A stretch of 64,000 nucleotides of DNA from Ignelater luminosus (lineage: Eukaryota > Arthropoda > Insecta > Coleoptera > Elateridae): positions 1-64,000 of the forward strand of contig VTPC01000668.1 of NCBI GenBank assembly GCA_011009095.1, given 5' to 3'. The position numbers and the translations under genes were made by a program. Below, piece after piece: positions 13,270 through 25,549 of the stretch (positions within the stretch are counted from its first letter, which is position 1; the number at the start of each line of letters is the position of its first letter). The notes beneath the pieces were generated by a model. That model worked only from the letters and a program-made list of their open reading frames with translations. It had not been told where the DNA came from and did not search any database.

Positions 13270-13510
13270 GTGGGTGCAACGCGAAAGCTGTTAATTTTCG
13301 GCATTGCTCGTGACGGTGAACGCGGAACACGGGTTCTAGTATGTATAGTCTACCCGAACAAAGGAGTAGCAGAGCAGCAAGTCAGTGTGTTAATGGCCGA
13401 GGACATTGCTATACTGGGTCTTGAGACTTTAAATTTTCCCTCCTTATATAGTAGAAAACGTTAAAATTGTTCTGAATGTTTTGGGCTCAATAAACTTATT
13501 ACGAGTACAA
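13270..13510. other. GC-elevated segment, possibly a fragment of an LTR
   Basis: On the + strand an open frame (13270-13464, GTG start) runs through GC-richer DNA into a TATATAG box near 13446, followed by an AATAAA signal near 13489. That order is reminiscent of the U3/R part of an LTR. On the minus strand the same box reads TATATAAG and is followed by GC-rich sequence. I found no matching second LTR, primer-binding site or clean target duplication. The encoded 64-residue frame has no domain I recognise. It could equally be a promoter region. Confidence 0.3.
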
Positions 13511-15259
13511 TGCAATCCTCTATCTTTGCTCTTGCTAGCTAATGATTATGGTATAATATTCTAATTCTTGGAGATTTGAGGTTGGCGTTTCAATTTGCAA
13601 ATTACACTTATTGTATTGATTAAGTTCTCTTTGGTTTTTTGAATTATTTCAAAGATGACCAGGTTTGGAAATTTTGGTATATACCAGGTTACCTTCTCGA
13701 ATCCCTCTCTAACAGTTATTAGCAAGACCTTGCAACTTTTTCCGATTGTTTTACAATTATTGGAATTTCACTAGATAGTAACTGCGGTAAAACTTTCTAC
13801 TCCATCTATCTTTTATTTAAAGTCTTCCCTCTTTTATTTGAATTATTCTCGTTAACTTCTTTTTGCTTTTCAATTTTTTGGGTATTCTCTTGGTTTTGAT
13901 TTAAGTCTCGGTTTGTGGTTCTTGTTTTCGCATTAGACGAGGGGATCGAGACTCAAACTTCATGCACAGGTTCCGTTTATTCTCTACTTCTTCTCTGGGT
14001 TTAATAGATTGGCCCATCTGAGCTTGAAACTGATTAAAAGCTTGATTGGTCGTGCTGGTGATAACTTTCGTTTTGAATTGGGGCCTTGGTAAGGATAGTC
14101 AACAATATAATGTTAAAACACTAATGCAAGAGGCCATACCGCAAAACACATGTAATAATATTACAACAGAAGTATGAACTCGAACTGATTCTTGTTTTTT
14201 TGACTTTACTTACTAGAATTATTAGTGGTGCAGATAAATACTGGAGGTGCAGTCTTCACGGACTTAATTATCTCTTATGCCATGTTAACTCTTTATCTAT
14301 TCCAAATTTTCGGTTTTGACCAATGGGAAGTCTTTGAGTCAATAATAGCTCGTTCATAGGGAAAGTAGTATACCTGAACTATAAAATAAAATTGGGGTGA
14401 CCTCGAAAATTTATTGAATTGACACCTTTTGAAATGCCCAGATTGGGAAATTAAAACCAACTTGATCTAAGCTAACCAGATTTAACCATCTATACCAAAC
14501 TTGCTCTAACTTAATTTTATTTACATTTATATTGATTTTGAACCAGTTTTCCTCTCCCAGTTACTGGAATAGCCGGTTCTCCATAACTGAAAGATTTTAT
14601 CATAGAACATTTTATTTTTCTTTAATATACTATACCCCTGTCAGTTGAATGTACTATACTTTTAAAAATCAAGGTTTTCATCTACATTTAAATATTTGTG
14701 TAACTGAAACAGTTTTTTGTGTTATTAAATATACATGGGAAATTATCCTTTTTCTAAAACAGTTATTTTGACAGACAAAATTGTGATTATTTTTATTTTA
14801 GTGTCACCAAAAGCGGACTGTGTTCTAATTTATTTCCCCCCCGAGACTTTATTATGTAAATTTCAAACTTCCCGTATTATAAAATATTTCACAAATTAAA
14901 CAAACATAAAATTTAACATTGATATATATCTACTGCAGCTTACTAAAAACGGCAGCAGAAAAGTAGCGCTTTCCGTAATAAAAAGAAATACCATTATATT
15001 TTGACACCTGGGTAGGTGTTTTTTACGATTCTTTAAACGTTTGTTATTTGATATTTTTATATTTTATTGTTTTACTATAATAAATAGTTAATAATAATAA
15101 TGAATGGAATTCGAGATTTATTTAACTATTAAAATACGTGGCTCGATAAGAATACATTAAAATATATTAAAAAAGAAACAAAATTCTTTATTAAATATAT
15201 CGGGTGAAGTGGAAAACGAAGGGGAAAAATGAAATATTAAAAATGAACAAAATAATAAA
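13511..15259. other. AT-rich non-coding stretch
   Basis: I see no gene or organised repeat. A few pyrimidine-rich patches lie around 13.8-13.9 kb. Confidence 0.55.
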
Positions 15260-15600
15260 TGACATCTTTCGGTTTTTTGTTTGCTCCCCCGGAAATGCCA
15301 TCCCATACGCACACGCAATCGCATTCGTGTCAAATTCGTGTTGTTTGTTATCATCATCAACCCTCGTCAACCCCAGAGAGAAGTCAAAGTGGCGACCGTG
15401 ACCGTGATGACACGTGCCGGCTAGGGGCGACCTTGACCCCAGCACACAACAACCCAGACCTCGACGGATCGATGCAGCTCCGTATGTTTCCGCACGAGGT
15501 TGTACTACTAACACCGCTTTCCCGCTCCGTCAACCGGAAAATGGGGTGGAATGTAGTGGCTGGGATTATTTTCCAACAACACGGCCTGTGTTGTGTTTAT
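15260..15600. promoter_or_regulatory. GC-rich island with nuclear-receptor-like and E-box motifs
   Basis: A sharply bounded GC-rich island in AT-rich DNA. It carries GACCTTGACC (15429-15438), whose complement contains TCAAGGTCG, one base from the FTZ-F1/ERR monomer site TCAAGGTCA. It also carries a CACGTG E-box (15411-15416) and a run of GTGACC half-sites. Overlapping frames of about 107 codons (minus) and 152 codons (plus) cross it, but they extend into AT-rich DNA with low-complexity residues and resemble no family I know, so I treat them as by-products of GC content. It is best viewed as a candidate conserved regulatory element or untranslated exon. Confidence 0.4.
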
Positions 15601-16729
15601 TATTTGTGTTGTGTGTTTGCGTATTTTGCTTGTTGCATTTTAATCTATTTTCGGCCTAAAATAAAGGGATCGTCGTGTTTTTTATTAGTTTGCATTATTG
15701 ATATTTTAATATATTAAAAGGGCAGTTTATTTTTTATTTTATTAATATAGAAAGAATATTTAATGTCATGCACAGATAAAATAAACAGTGTTTCAGTCAG
15801 TTTTTAAATGAGAATAAAAAAATGAATGAAAAAGCTTGACAAAGTTTCAAATTTATCTTAGAAAAGATTTTTATATTTTAATTTAATTTGTTTCTAATTA
15901 CATCACATTTCTTATAATATGAATACATTCTCGCAATACCCGATTCACGATCTACTTACCTAAATTATTATTTTTCTTACTTGTAGTTTAATTGGATTTT
16001 TCCGTCTTGAACTTGTCATGTTTACAGAGTATAACCAGTTTATCTGGATGCTATTAACGCCAAATATTTATATGAAGCACTTCTGCTGTCAAGATTGAGA
16101 ATAATTATTATTCACGGTTATGAAGAGGGTTGTGTGAACGTTAAATCTTCCTTTAAGGTCAAAAGTGAGAATTATCTATTAAAGATTAGTTTGCCACGCT
16201 TTGAAACCTCCACATTTAATGAGGGAATTCAAAACACGTAATTTTAATTTTTAAGTTGAACTTTGACGCTGCATTTGCAATATAGCGTTTCTCGCATACT
16301 TTTTATTTTATTAGAAGCGCCGCTGTAGAATACTGTACGAATCATTATTTTGAAACTCAACTAGACTGAGATAAATTTGATACTACGCCAACGCCAGGGT
16401 TTGAAAAACCCGATCTCTCTATTTACTAATAATAAATTTCGTTTATTTGCCTCTCGTAAAGTAATATTAAAAATAAGGAACATGATATTTCTGGGATATT
16501 GCCTTTGGTAAAAAAGAGTAAATAAGCAAAGAAAATCCCATTACATAGAATTTTGACAATTTTAATAATCATGACACCTTCGCTTGTAGTTGTTTTCTCA
16601 TTTTTGAAAATCACTTATATCTATAGTCTAATTTTCATTGAAGTATCAATTCAGGATACTTTAGAAGAAAGAAATTTCTTATTTTAAGGCTTCAGGGCTG
16701 GCAAATAATTTTTAAAATGCATTTTCTGT
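15601..16729. other. AT-rich non-coding stretch
   Basis: I see no gene, RNA or organised repeat in this stretch. Confidence 0.55.
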
Positions 16730-16891
16730 ATGCAGTTTGTCAAACCTGAGAAAGACAAAGTTCGACATTACACCACCATGGTTCGCCTAGCGGAATCAAA
16801 ACTACGTCCTGAAGAACGGCTAGGAACAGCCATATGTAGGTGGCCTGATGTAGTACAGACCTCGACCATGGGTTATTGCAAAAGGACACTA
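16730..16891 (+). other. GC-elevated segment with an unassigned open frame
   Basis: An ATG-started frame (16730-16960, 76 codons) covers a GC-richer 160-bp segment and then runs into the AT-rich dispersed repeat at 16892, where its composition becomes hydrophobic and repeat-derived. The first 50 residues contain mixed charged residues (for example LRPEERLGTAICRWPD), which is more protein-like than other frames here, yet I recognise no domain. It may be a fragment of a transposable element next to the repeat, or chance. Confidence 0.25.
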
Positions 16892-17296
16892 AGATGTATT
16901 TCAAGATTTCTAGGCTTCTTTGTTTTTGTTCAATTTTTACCGTTACTGATTTGGAGTTAGCAAGTTCAATACGTCTGTGATTATGGTCATTATTCAGTTT
17001 TCTCTTCTAATAATTTGGACATTGGATTATTCAAACAGAAAAGTCGTTTTTTGCAAATATTCATTTTTGCCCGATTTCTACTGGTTACTTCTTTGGTATC
17101 ATACATGACAATGACCGAACTATTTACTTTTGTAAAATTCTATTGTGCAAAAACTATGTTTGTAATAAAATTTGGTTTTTGTCTTCTTCATCAAAGCTCG
17201 ACATTCACAAGTTGGTCAAAAATATTTTTATTAATGGAATATATGTCCAAACACTAAAAAACGAAAGAAAATCACAACAGTTTGCAAATATGGCCA
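16892..17296 (+). repeat. Diverged dispersed repeat, copy 2
   Basis: Direct-orientation counterpart of 12566-12966, with the same ordered landmarks over about 400 bp and many substitutions and small indels. Sequence on either side of the two copies does not match, so the boundaries are real to within a few bases. Confidence 0.6.
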
Positions 17297-19529
17297 AAGG
17301 TGGCCAATGTTTAAGTCTTTTAGTGGTTTTTATTTCATGTCCGCCAGTGATCTATCATCATGCATAAACATGAATCTATTATTGAATTGTTTTATATTGG
17401 ATGAACGTCAAGCAGACTTAGCCAAAAGAGCTTACTGTATCAGGACAATCAAGAGCTTGGTAATATTATCGACCGTCGACGTACCAGGTACATCGTTCTG
17501 TCAATATACAAAGGGTAAGAAATATCATCAGGCTTGTAGCCCTCGACAATCCTTGAGGAAGATGGCTATTGAACAATCTTTTAAATAAACAAAATGACAG
17601 AACCTTGTCGAGAAGCTGCCATGTTGCAAATAGGACCGGTCGTATTATTTCTCAAAGAGCTCATCCACAAACAGTACTGATTTAGGCCAACATTTCTGCT
17701 TATGGAAAAACACCGTTGGTTGAAATCTTGAATTGAATATTTCAGCAGAACTTTGTGCCTGCACTAAAGTCCAATTAAATCAAGACTTTCGCAAGGAATA
17801 TTTTCTGTGATTTTATCATTTTTACATTTACCATGTGAGTTTTTCTTGATCTTATTCAAGTTGTTGTTTTTGCTGGAATCTAGAACTTTGAAGCTTTGAC
17901 GTTACATTTGATAGTCTTCTACAGTCTGGTCTCCTTTTGGCTACCATCAGACTATTTTCTTCCCATTTGTTTATGTCGATGCCTGTTTCTGGCATAACCT
18001 ACGTTGTACTTTTTACATTTGTCATATAACACTATGTAAGCAGTCTTGTTGTTTGCTTTAACTTGAATTAAGAATCTTGTATTTAAGGTATGTATCTTTG
18101 TAGATACCGATTTGAAGTAAAAAAATGGAATTTGTATATAAACAGGAAGCCAGGCCGCACAGTATTAAACAGAACTGGGAGTCAATCAAGATTCTTTATA
18201 AATTTGATTGTTACCATTTTGGTTTTGGTAGTTGGTCTTGGGCTCTTCTTTTCGACCATGACAAAAAACATGTATGGTGTTCCTTTTATGAAAGTAAATG
18301 AAAGTTTTGGTTTTTTTTTGTTTTTTCCCAGGAAACATTGTGACTGTTTTCAAAGTCGTATTTGCTAAAAGCTGTACCATTTTTCCCTTTGAAACTTATA
18401 ATAGTTACTGATAGCTAATTCATAAGTTATTGGTATGTACATAAAGCAAGTCTAGTAAAACAATGAAAAGTGCGACAAGTGAAAATCAATTAAGAACAAT
18501 AAATTCTATTAAAACGAGAAAAGATTTTTTTTGAAAGTCTGAGTCTCAAACGACTTGGGTTAGTTTTCTCTTAGGAAGTTAACGTTGATAATTAGTATAA
18601 ATTTCTTTGTTAAAACATTAATTTGAGATAAAAGCAGAACGTAGCAGAATTGCGTACTTTACCTTTTAATTGATTATTATTATAAATTTAATGATTGACG
18701 TAATAAAACTAATGTATAAAAGATAAATCCCAAAAGAGGGATAATGATAATGATAATTCGATACATATCTAAAAACAATTAAAAAAAGGAAAGGCCAATT
18801 AAACAAGTGATTCTATTTATATAATGAAGAGCAAACAACGTAACGAATTGGTTTCAAATACCCATTCTTTAATGTAATCACAGTAAATTAGTAGAAATTT
18901 AATTATTGAAACACTAAATTTACCTGAACTCAATTAATGGTTACCAGTTTTTAATCGAAAGAAAATTTAAATTTACAGGTAATTTGAACTAATGGCTAGA
19001 AGCAAAAGCGTTGCACAGCAGTTGTCTGTAATTAGACATAAATTAAACTGTGAGCACGGTTATCTTTTTTTTGTATTTTGTTAACCGTGTATACGCTTTT
19101 GTTTCTACTAAATCGAATAATTTAAATTTCCAAATAATTTCTGTGTTATCTCGCATTAATTATTTCTTTTTTTCCTTGTGTTATGTGTATATATTATTTA
19201 AGAGATCTGCTGTATTTATGTACCTCATTTACACTAATTAAGTGGATTTTGGTTATTTTGTTGAAATGTCGCTAGCTTTGTAGATGCTATTAGTGGGTAT
19301 TAATTACACGTACTAATTTATCGCAGCGTGCACAACTATGCGCCTTTTATATTCCCCTCTCCTTTTCTCCCAATCCTCATTTTGTACTAAACCGGCTAAT
19401 TTATAAATTTGTTTTATAATTTAATCACATTTAACTGGATTTCTTTTTTCCTATCAAGGGCTATTTATATAGATTTATCTAAATGAATTTTACCAACGTT
19501 CCTTTTTTATCAAATTCGTTTGTCGATGA
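17297..19529. other. AT-rich non-coding stretch
   Basis: No convincing gene. A short inverted repeat near 19055-19090 (CACGGTTA ... TAACCGTG around a T-rich loop) is the only structure seen. The frame at 18090-18368 has mixed composition and no domain. Confidence 0.55.
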
Positions 19530-20330
19530 AGGAACGGCATTCCTCAGGTGCCAATAACGAAGAAGACCTGTAGGCTTTACGACCTCCATAAGCAGTCCGA
19601 TGTAACGCAGTTAGTTCTCCTAATTAGACTACAGGGGCGAGAAACCCCGTCGAGCTTTTTTCTTTTATACGCCATCTCCAACATTTTAGACACCTTCAAT
19701 TATTAACAACACGCTTTTATTATTAATTCTCTTCGTTCGCAGAAAATTGCCAAATTCCACAAATTCTAATTTATGTAAATTTTACTTAATATTTAAATAT
19801 TCAAAACGAAAAAGAATCGAGTCCAAAGGTTAAAAAGAAATCAAACCTGTACCAAATATTTGTTGGCGGGGGCGCTAAAAGAGAGTGAAGGGAACTCGTA
19901 TCGGAACCACTAATGAGAAAAGACTTTAAAGAGATCTTATTGTGTAACATTTTTTCCAGTGTGTGGGAGAGGTTCCCATCTCCGGTGTTCGCCGCATAAC
20001 TTATGCTTAAGACAGGACGATAAATTTGTCTCTAGTCGGCAGCTACAAGTCGATAGTGAAGAGCGGACCTTGTCGCCTTTTCCAAAAATGAGCCGCGCGC
20101 TGTTAAGACAGTAGACGCCCACAAAAAGTGACCGGCGCAAAAAAAAGAAACAGGTAAAGATGTGGAATGCGACTCTACTTGATGACATGAGCGATGATGG
20201 CGAGTTGAACGCTTCTTCGGATCTATGGACGACGGACGGCTGTCGGTTTTAGAGTTATGACGCGCTATACGCCTACTGGATGGAATTTTTGCTACATAAA
20301 AATAACATTCTGAGCACAAGAAATACCACT
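19530..20330. promoter_or_regulatory. Two GC-elevated patches, candidate regulatory DNA
   Basis: Patches at about 19530-19680 and 19860-20310 are GC-richer than the flanks and free of simple repeats. Minus-strand frames of 83 and 119 codons across the second patch overlap each other in different frames and show no domain, so I do not call a protein. Such patches in insect non-coding DNA are often enhancers or untranslated exons; that is inference only. Confidence 0.3.
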
Positions 20331-22089
20331 TCTTGTTACAATTCCAGTTTGCGAACCAGTAAATTCTCATTGTTTTAAAATGGACGTGCATTTCTTTTTA
20401 AAATATCGTTTAATCGTTTACATTCCCCAACAATTTAATAGAGGAATAAGAAAAAGAATTCTTCTTTTGTTTTTTTCGGAAAAAAAAAGAAAATGGGTCA
20501 GATTAATTTTCTCCTCTTACGGTATTATTAAAGAAAAGAAGGGAATTCATCTAAATTAGGCGAACCTCCCTCAAATATATTACGTAAAAGGAACCCTATC
20601 TCTTGGCTACCTGCTCGTTGCTAAAGTAACTAATTTATGAGGGTTGTGTCAGACAACAATCTACCGAATACCAGCGCCATTTCTAGATAATTATGGACAT
20701 ACAATTGAAGCCATCGGCCTTAGCTACCGTAGGAGTGTTGCTTTAACAAAAGAACCTCACCTGTTGCGTAATTATTCTTTGATTTTTATTTTATAACTAA
20801 TTGCCTGCCACAGATATCTTATGGCCTATTATATTCTATAAGATGCTTTTAGAAATTAAAGGAATTTCTTTGAAAGAGAATTTCTTTAATCCTCGGTTGA
20901 TTTCGTGATTGATCATTGAAATCTCCTACATTTTTTCTATTTAATTTTCTAAACGTCAAACGCTTTATTGAATTGTCTTCTAAAGCCGTTATAAAAAGTA
21001 ATACCTTAAAGGATCTCTACTCTCGTAATCCTCCCATCACAACGGTTTCCACAACAATGACCTTTTAAATGCGCAGGGTCATCGTGGTTATCTGTATAAA
21101 GTGAGTGCATTTGTATGTATTTGCAAGTTAAGAATTGGCGATGCAATCAAAACATAGAAGACAAGAAAAGCAGTGAGTAAAGTAGTCAGTTCGTGTCATC
21201 ACTAATGACCAGATCCACAGTTCTGATAGGGCGGTCGGTGTATTTGGGACGCGCTGTGCAGCAGATCTCTGCGTGTACTACAAGAGACGCTATCTGTAAC
21301 TCCATCGATGTTGCAAGACGAGACTACACACTACACGTTATACGTTATGCAGCTGGTGGTATACCGATTACTTGGTTGCTTCAAACAATTATTGCTACTG
21401 TCTTTCATCTATTTGCCTCTATAATGTACGCAATTTTCTCAATGGCATTTGCTTCACTTGTTACAATAAAAAAAGTTTAGAATTAAAGTTTGTAATTCAC
21501 CTTTTGGATTTTTTCATTTGACAATTTTAAAATATCTTTCTGTAGTATATTTTCAATTATTTCAATAATTGAGAGGGGAGTAGCACAAGGTCTTGTTTCA
21601 GGACCAGTCGTATTCGATTCCTTGATTTGTAATATTCTGATTAAATATGTTTAAATGGATATTCCCACTGTTGTCTCAATTTTTCTAACTAATCTAATTT
21701 GATCTATATTGGTATTATCTTTCTAATTAATTCTGGTCTATTTCTAAGAATAACTTTCTATGTAATAAAAAGAAGGAATTTTTCTTATTAGAAAAAAAGG
21801 TAAATTCTTGTGACTGTTTCAATATACTTTATATTTTGAATTAAAGAATTCCGCTGTACATTCTTTGGTATGTCGCATTTATTTTTTTTCTTATTTAGCT
21901 TTCATTCCAAGAAACAATTTTATAAAGTAGTTACTGCCGAGCAATATCATAAAGATGTCAGTTGTGTCTTCATTCCGTGTCGTATCATCAAGATAGACAT
22001 TATTTTTCACACAGAATACGTCAAGTAAATGAGCGATATTATTCGGGGTTTTATCGTATATACACATTACACATTAAAAAGATTACGAT
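20331..22089. other. Mostly AT-rich non-coding stretch
   Basis: A somewhat GC-richer patch lies at 20.58-20.77 kb. An open frame at 21205-21480 (counting from its first ATG) would encode a hydrophobic-ended peptide of about 91 residues. It has no signal of selection I can see and no neighbour exons, so it is not called as a gene. Confidence 0.5.
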
Positions 22090-22320
22090 AAGCATGAACT
22101 CCTACTGAAATTCACGGTGTGCATCCCGCTCTGAAGTTGATGACTGATGCCAATTACGCTCCATGCAGCTCTTTGTTGCAACATTAATAATCGTCATAAT
22201 TTTGGCCCGGTTACAAAATAAATACTGTGAGGTGCACATACGCACATCAGGTGCAGCCGACCAGGTGTGCACATAACAGGAGTGGTCAATTAGGCCACTT
22301 GAAGACATCTTGTAGGTGTT
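22090..22320. promoter_or_regulatory. Short GC-elevated island with paired CAGGTG motifs
   Basis: CAGGTG occurs at 22248-22253 and again at 22262-22267, 14 bp apart and in the same orientation, inside a 230-bp GC-elevated patch. CAGGTG is the classical site for Snail/Zeb-type zinc fingers and some bHLH dimers. The 68-codon minus-strand frame here has no domain. This is a candidate enhancer by motif content only. Confidence 0.3.
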
Positions 22321-24509
22321 TTCTGGAATTTCACCGAATTAACTGTTTTTATTTATTTTTTGTAAAGTTTCTAAGATTCTCTAAATAATCTCTTGGTAAT
22401 CTTAGTATTAAATTGTCAAAATTTATGTAAACTTTTTCAAAGTGTAATTTATAATTTTTTTTCTTTTGTTTCAGGTCAGTACAAAGGATGGTTGGAATAT
22501 AAAAGAAAATTTATAATCAATAAGAACGCAGGTGATTAACAGTTAGTACTTAATTAAATTTTACACTCAATAGATTTGCTTTTTTCTTTTTTCCCAATTT
22601 GTAATTTTTGATCAAGCTTTTTGCCGGACTCGGTTTGCGCAAATTTAAAAATTTTGGATGGGTGCAAACGTTTTTTTGATATTTCATCCATTTCGTCATT
22701 TTGATTTATGCCTAAATCAGCTTTTAGTCAATTAAGAAAACAAGACTTGAAGCTCAAAAAGTGCAAAAACTTACTTTGTAAATGTTAGCAGAGAAATTCC
22801 GTTTTTCTCCTTCCTGGCAGCAAAAACCTTTTGATTTGAACAGAAGGTTAGGTCTTACCTTTTTTGGAACAGATTTGTTTGAAATTACGACAAAATACAA
22901 AGTTATAATATGATTGCTTATGGTTTTGACTTTGAGCAGATGCTTCTTGGTGAATACCAAAAGGTGATTCACTTTGCCTACCTTGCCTTGCAGATTATTT
23001 TGATCATGGAAATTTCAATTTTGTTTTATATGCTTTGACCAAAATGGTTTTTCTCAACTCATTTAGAAATAATGTTTTAGAAAATGAAGCAAGACTACCC
23101 GGAGAAGTCGAGTAAGCTTTTTTCTAATTTTGGCACATTCTTGATATAATACCAATTGAAATATTGTTTAGAAGATTAGTACTTAACGATGCTTTTGGAT
23201 TGTTGTTGGAAAAGAATAGAAAAGAAGAACACTTTAAGACAAAAACTCATGGTCATTGAACTCTAGACTGATTAGGTTGATGCCTTGTATTAATGTCAAT
23301 TCTACAGTGTTCTAAGATATTTCCAGTCCTTGGTTTATATGATTTTTGGCTCAAAAAGAGTTTTGACATGCGATTTTCTTGATTTAGTTACAGTTGATGC
23401 TTTTCTCACACCAATTACACCAGCTCTGATTTGTCCGTTTGTTTTTGGATTGTGGTTCAACAAAACATTTATTACTCAATACCATGCATCGATTTATCTT
23501 GGAAATCATTTCAAAATAAACTGAACAGAAAATTCAAAACCTTGTAAGTTGATTTTTTATCTTTTCTATTAACAATGGCATACTGGTATTTCTGGTGAGT
23601 TTTGCAAACTCTCAAAATGCTGTTTTGGAGAATCAAAGACCATTTTTGATCCTTTCTAATGCTTCTAAATATTCTAATTTCCAAATATAATTTCACATAC
23701 ATCGTGACTTGATGGTTTTCGGTCCACTTACTTTTTGTACATGTATGATTCTTCTATCTTTGTTTTTCGTGTCGGTTCGATTTTAAAAGCTGCTAAATTT
23801 AATGAAAACACCCACAAAGTTTAGTCAATTTAGTAAAAATATTTCTCAATTTAATAAAAGAATTTTTTCATTAAGAAAACGTTGATATTTCCTAGAACTA
23901 AGCGACTCTTCTTAGAATGTCGGCTTTCAAAACAAAATGACGAAATCAATAACAAACAATATTTAACCAAGCTTCGATAGTTAAATTAGATAAGTTCAGC
24001 ACTGCAACAGTTTCCTTTTAAGTAAATGCAACCAACCTTAGCATCGAAAACATCGATGACAAATTTGAGTAAAACAAAAACAAAAACGTATCAAGTTGCT
24101 GTGCTTGATTAATTTAAATAGATACGATCTTGAATTTGATTTCTTTTCGTTTTTACAATACATAAAGGTGCATATATGATGTTTACAACTTTCGCTCATA
24201 CAATAAGATAAATAAAACACGTTGATATGTGCTTAAGGGTATGTACGTATTCGTATGGCTAATTAAATTAAAATAAAAATGTGTAGTCAATTAAAACTGT
24301 CCGAGTTATACATTTGTGTGGAAATGATAGGATAATTGGACTTCCCTTTTTAAATTCCGGCAGTTTTCAAGATTATCGAGTTATCGAGTAGTATCGAATT
24401 AATTGCGTTTATAAATACGTCGGGTGTGTTTCTAATTAGAATTATAAGAAAATTATAATTACTGTACTAACCTCTTTTAAGTAAAAGTGAGTTCATATGG
24501 ATGCCATAC
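22321..24509. other. AT-rich non-coding stretch
   Basis: No gene called. A 31-bp splice-flanked block at 23081-23111 was examined and set aside as too weak. The remaining frames are AT-driven. Confidence 0.5.
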
Positions 24510-24710
24510 AATAATAATTGGAGTGGTCGGCGTATGATGGGCAAAGTAAAAGACATAATCATGAAGTGAGTTGCAGTTCAGACATTGTTGCCTTAACGAG
24601 ATCGCCGATAAAATAACCTACTTGGGTAGCTGCGACCGACCACACATGAATATAAATCTACTTATGCGATCCATCATCTGTTTATACCGACGCAATCATG
24701 CGTGGGGAGT
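24510..24710. other. Short GC-elevated patch
   Basis: About 200 bp with more balanced composition than its flanks (segments such as GGAGTGGTCGGCG and GCGACCGACCACAC, which are partly complementary to each other and could pair). No ORF or known RNA was recognised. It may be a conserved non-coding element. Confidence 0.25.
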
Positions 24711-25549
24711 TTTGCTGTCAAAAATTTAAAAATTTTATTGATAGCCACTTTAGATTTATAAGTTTTCAGACCTGGTATGCTCTAAGTGCGGTTCTATTTT
24801 CATACGTCATGTTTATTGCATGAGTGTGTTTGCTTTCTACTAGCTAGACACCTCCTGCTTTATTTAGATATCCTTTTGCCATCCTGATGCGTAACACCCT
24901 TAAGTTTCCTGTCTCTAACGTACGCTAATGCAATTTTAATTAATACCTGTTGCTGTATAACACTTATAATTGGATGTAAGGAATCGTCACTTTGCATTTA
25001 TTGCGCAATATTATGACTTGTCTTGCGATTTTAAAGATAACAATTTAATTGGCAATCTCTACACGTTCACATTTTCTTTTTTTCCTTTCAAAGATGTCCA
25101 TAGTATATTTAAGCAGTTATTAACATGTTATATTAGGTAACTAGTGGTTCTAAGACATCTGCAGAGAATAAGCAGCTATAGAATATTTACGAGATCAGCG
25201 AACGTGTGAGATAATAAATCAACCATAATTTTGAACGTATTACAATTTAAATCATATATCAGAATCGAGCCTATTGATTAACTTGGAAATTACTGAAAAT
25301 ACATTTCAAAGCTCGTTCTAAAATACCACCATCATTAATATTATGATTTATGTTTATACAATTAGCAAGGTGCGACTTACAAGACATGGAAAAATGATGC
25401 ACTAGTTACCGCAAACTAGTCTAACTATATGAAATTATTAATTTGGATGGAATATAAAACTTAACCCTTTTGTTAACTAATTGTAATTATCTAATTATTT
25501 TCTCATAAATGTAACTGTTAACATTTTACTCATTCTAATTTTGAGATTT
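24711..25549. other. AT-rich non-coding stretch
   Basis: I see no gene, RNA or organised repeat here. Confidence 0.55.

Noticed and set aside
15191-15717. Overlapping ORFs of 107 codons (minus) and 152 codons (plus)
   Set aside because: They cross the same GC island on opposite strands, extend into AT-rich low-complexity sequence and have no recognisable domain; long frames are expected where stop codons are depleted by GC content.
20032-20391. 119-codon minus-strand ORF
   Set aside because: Overlaps another open frame, has no domain and no splice or promoter context.
21193-21480. 95-codon + strand ORF with hydrophobic C-terminus
   Set aside because: The call starts at a GTG; from the first ATG it is about 91 codons with no recognisable family. 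The hydrophobic end follows from T-rich codons. It could be revisited with transcript data.
23081-23111. 31-bp splice-flanked block reading KMKQDYPEKS
   Set aside because: The acceptor TGTTTTAG lacks a good pyrimidine tract and the donor is average; at 31 bp the chance of coincidence is high.
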